From positions 176,294,412 to 176,358,411 of the forward strand of contig CM036617.1 in NCBI GenBank assembly GCA_020746105.1: a DNA stretch of 64,000 nucleotides, read 5' to 3'. The notes under the pieces were generated by a model. That model saw nothing but the letters and a program-made list of their open reading frames with translations, searched no databases and had not been told where the DNA came from. This DNA is from Trogon surrucura (lineage: Eukaryota; Chordata; Aves; Trogoniformes; Trogonidae). Each line of letters starts with the position of its first letter. Within the stretch, counting starts at the first letter, position 1. Position numbers and translations under genes: made by a program. Positions 62,184 to 64,000 of this stretch are shown piece by piece.

Positions 62184-62778
62184 ATGGGGTGTATTAGAAG
62201 GGGAGTAGCAAGTAGGTCAAGAGAGGTCCTCCTGCCCCTCTACTCTGCCCTGGTGAGGCCACATCTGGAATATTGTGTCCAGTTCTGGGCCCCTCAGTTC
62301 AAGAGAGACAGGGAACTGCTGGAGAGAGTCCAGCGCAGAGCCACAAAGATGATGAAGGGAGTGGAACATCTTCCTTATGAGGAAAGGCTGAAGGAGCTGG
62401 GTCTCTTTAGCTTGGAGAAGAGGAGGCTGAGGGGTGACCTCATCCATGTTCATAAATATGTCAAGGGGGGGTGTCAGGAGGATGGAGCCAGGTTCTTCTC
62501 AGTGATGTCCAATGACAGGACAAGGGGCAATGGGTACAAGCTGGAACACAGGAGGTTCCACAAAAACATTAGAAAGAACTTTTTCACTGTGAGGGTGACA
62601 GAGCACTGGAACAGGCTGCCCAGGGAGACTGTGGAGTCTCCTTCTCTGGAGACATTCAAAACCCGCCTGGACGCGTTCCTGTTCTGGCAGGTGATCCTGC
62701 TCTGGCAGGGGGGCTGGACTAGATGATCTTTCGAGGTCCCTTCCAACCCCTGACATTCTGTGATTCTGTGATTCTGTA
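62184..62778 (+). mobile_element. CR1 LINE copy with intact C-terminal frame
   Basis: This is a plus-strand CR1, truncated just before [20 protein letters not shown] and ending in TCTGTGATTCTGTGATTCTG. One open frame runs through the C-terminal region: [40 protein letters not shown] and [19 protein letters not shown]. The frame also extends upstream into unrelated flanking DNA, so its apparent start is not real. By eye it is very like the 32.4-kb copy and looks young. Confidence 0.94.
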
Positions 62779-63099
62779 TTAAATAAAACTTAACTGCCAA
62801 ACAACAGACAGCCCAGCCCTCTCAAGTTACAGCAATCATCAGTCCACAGCAGCTTTTTTGTGAGCTGGCACATCTGCTTCAACTACACTTATGAGAACAA
62901 CCACCTGCATTTACATTAAAGAAGCAGCAAAGATGGAAAACGTGCTACTTCGTAGGAAAGAGCTTTGAGGTGGACTTGCCTCAACCTTGTCCTTACGGGT
63001 GCACACCTCAAAAAAATAAAAAACCTTTTAAACTGGGCAAAAAAAAAGTAGCATAAATACAAATGACACTCTTAAAACTAATTTTTAAAAATTCTGACT

Positions 63100-63684
63100 C
63101 TAGCAAAGCTTTCAGCAAGGTTTCCTTAGTATCTTTTTAGACAAATTGGAAAAATATGACTTGGACAGCTGGATACTAAGGTGAGTAGAAAACTGACAGG
63201 AAACCTGCAGGTTAAGGGAAGTGACTCCCCTTTTTTTGCATTTGTGAAAGTGACAGTATCTAGAGTGCTTCTTTGGGTTCTCCAGCCCACCACACTGACT
63301 TACTGGAATGAGTTCAGTGGTGGCAAGAGAACTACAGGGCTGCAGAGAATTTCAAGGAGGGATCTAACTGCTGTCTTCAACTACCTAAAGGAAAGGGAAC
63401 ATAAAATATTAAGCCGGACTCTTCTTGGAAGTGCACAATAAAAAGATAAAGACATTGCACGAGAGCCACGAATTTTGAACAGATATGAGGAAAAAACCTG
63501 TGTGGTGGAAAAACATTGGAATGGACTGCTGAATCACCACTCTTGGAGATATTCAAAACTTGACTGGACAAGGCCCCAAACAACCTGATCTAAGTTGGCC
63601 TTGCCTTGCACTGTGATCTAGACCAGATGACCTTCAGAAGCCATTTCCAAGTTAAATTATTTCATCGTGATTCTATGATTTCGT
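63100..63684 (+). mobile_element. CR1 LINE with a large internal deletion
   Basis: The first part (AGCAAAGCTTTCAGCAAGG to about 63,215) matches the RT KAFD...LDSW.LRWVENWL region. From about 63,315 on, the sequence matches the C-terminal region (ISRRDLTAVFNYLK) and then the 3' end with tail GTGATTCTATGATT. The RT active-site part between them is missing. It is an old copy with several stops. Confidence 0.75.
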
Positions 63685-64000
63685 CCATTTTGGAAGCAGT
63701 CCCAAAATTCACTTGCCTTAGCTGCTAGAGAGATTAGTTTAATTCTTGTACAAGTGAATTGTTGGATCCACACCACCTGGTTAGTTACAGAGTCCTCTAG
63801 CATCCTCTGGAATGTTTTGTCAGTTTGAAAACCATGTGTAGGAAGTGTAGACACAAGCAAGAGTCCTAATTCTTTCCCATTTTCCCTTTACAGAAATTTT
63901 AGCTCTTAGATATTGTCAGTCCTTCTGCTCTTACCCCTCCACTGTGCACTTATGAACAAGCCATACAGTAGGTGACTTTTCTATGGAAATAAAACAGCAT
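63685..64000. other. No recognised feature to the window end
   Basis: This is AT-rich sequence. No METTL25 N-terminal exon and no promoter-like CpG island is seen. Confidence 0.5.

Noticed and set aside
62037-62184. N-terminal 50 codons of the 229-codon frame at 62037-62726 as part of a protein.
   Set aside because: The CR1 similarity begins only near 62184; the earlier part is flanking DNA that happens to be open.
1-64000. CRISPR arrays, bacterial operons, defence systems or phage modules.
   Set aside because: No regular spaced repeats, no bacterial-style gene packing; all evidence points to a vertebrate nuclear genome.

Overview
The window looks like nuclear DNA from a bird, most likely a passerine (songbird). 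It is AT-rich, has no dense gene array, and is scattered with CR1 LINE copies ending in the typical short ATTCTATG-type tail. A tRNA-Ile-headed, CR1-tailed SINE of the TguSINE1 type at 52.9-53.1 kb is the best clue to passerines, since that family is known to me only from them. There are no operons, bacterial genes, CRISPR arrays or phage modules.

The one host gene I can recognise is METTL25 (methyltransferase-like 25), on the minus strand. Seven intact coding exons run from 48,087 down to 22,334. They join in frame into a 178-residue C-terminal part that ends in a stop codon and is followed by a poly(A) signal near 22,174. All introns have GT-AG ends. Upstream, at 57,557-58,060, is a 504-nt exon that matches the poorly conserved middle part of METTL25 but carries two in-frame TAA stops. 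The exon that should encode the conserved His-Thr-Cys-Gly-Asp-Leu stretch between it and the next exon was not found by eye in the 9.5-kb intron. The N-terminal exons and promoter lie beyond 64 kb or are missing. So METTL25 here is either decaying, or has dropped a variable exon by frame-neutral skipping, or is affected by an assembly fault.

Layout: 1-22 kb is intergenic DNA downstream of METTL25, holding a CR1 copy with much of the reverse transcriptase (0.25-1.38 kb), a GC-rich ORF (1.73-2.0 kb), a GC-rich patch (5.55-5.85 kb) and a possible retroelement protease remnant (6.6-6.8 kb). 22-25 kb holds the last three METTL25 exons. 25-41 kb is one large intron filled with CR1 copies, including a 2.2-kb one with a nearly whole reverse transcriptase (32.4-34.6 kb). 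41-48 kb has four closely spaced exons, a CR1 piece, an avian ERV LTR piece (43 kb) and a long hairpin (46.25 kb). 48-58 kb is the intron with the SINE and two CR1 copies, then the broken exon. 58-64 kb has three CR1 copies and no recognised exon.

Gene identity and family names come from my knowledge of these families; no database search was run. Exon borders were read by hand from splice motifs and frame continuity.
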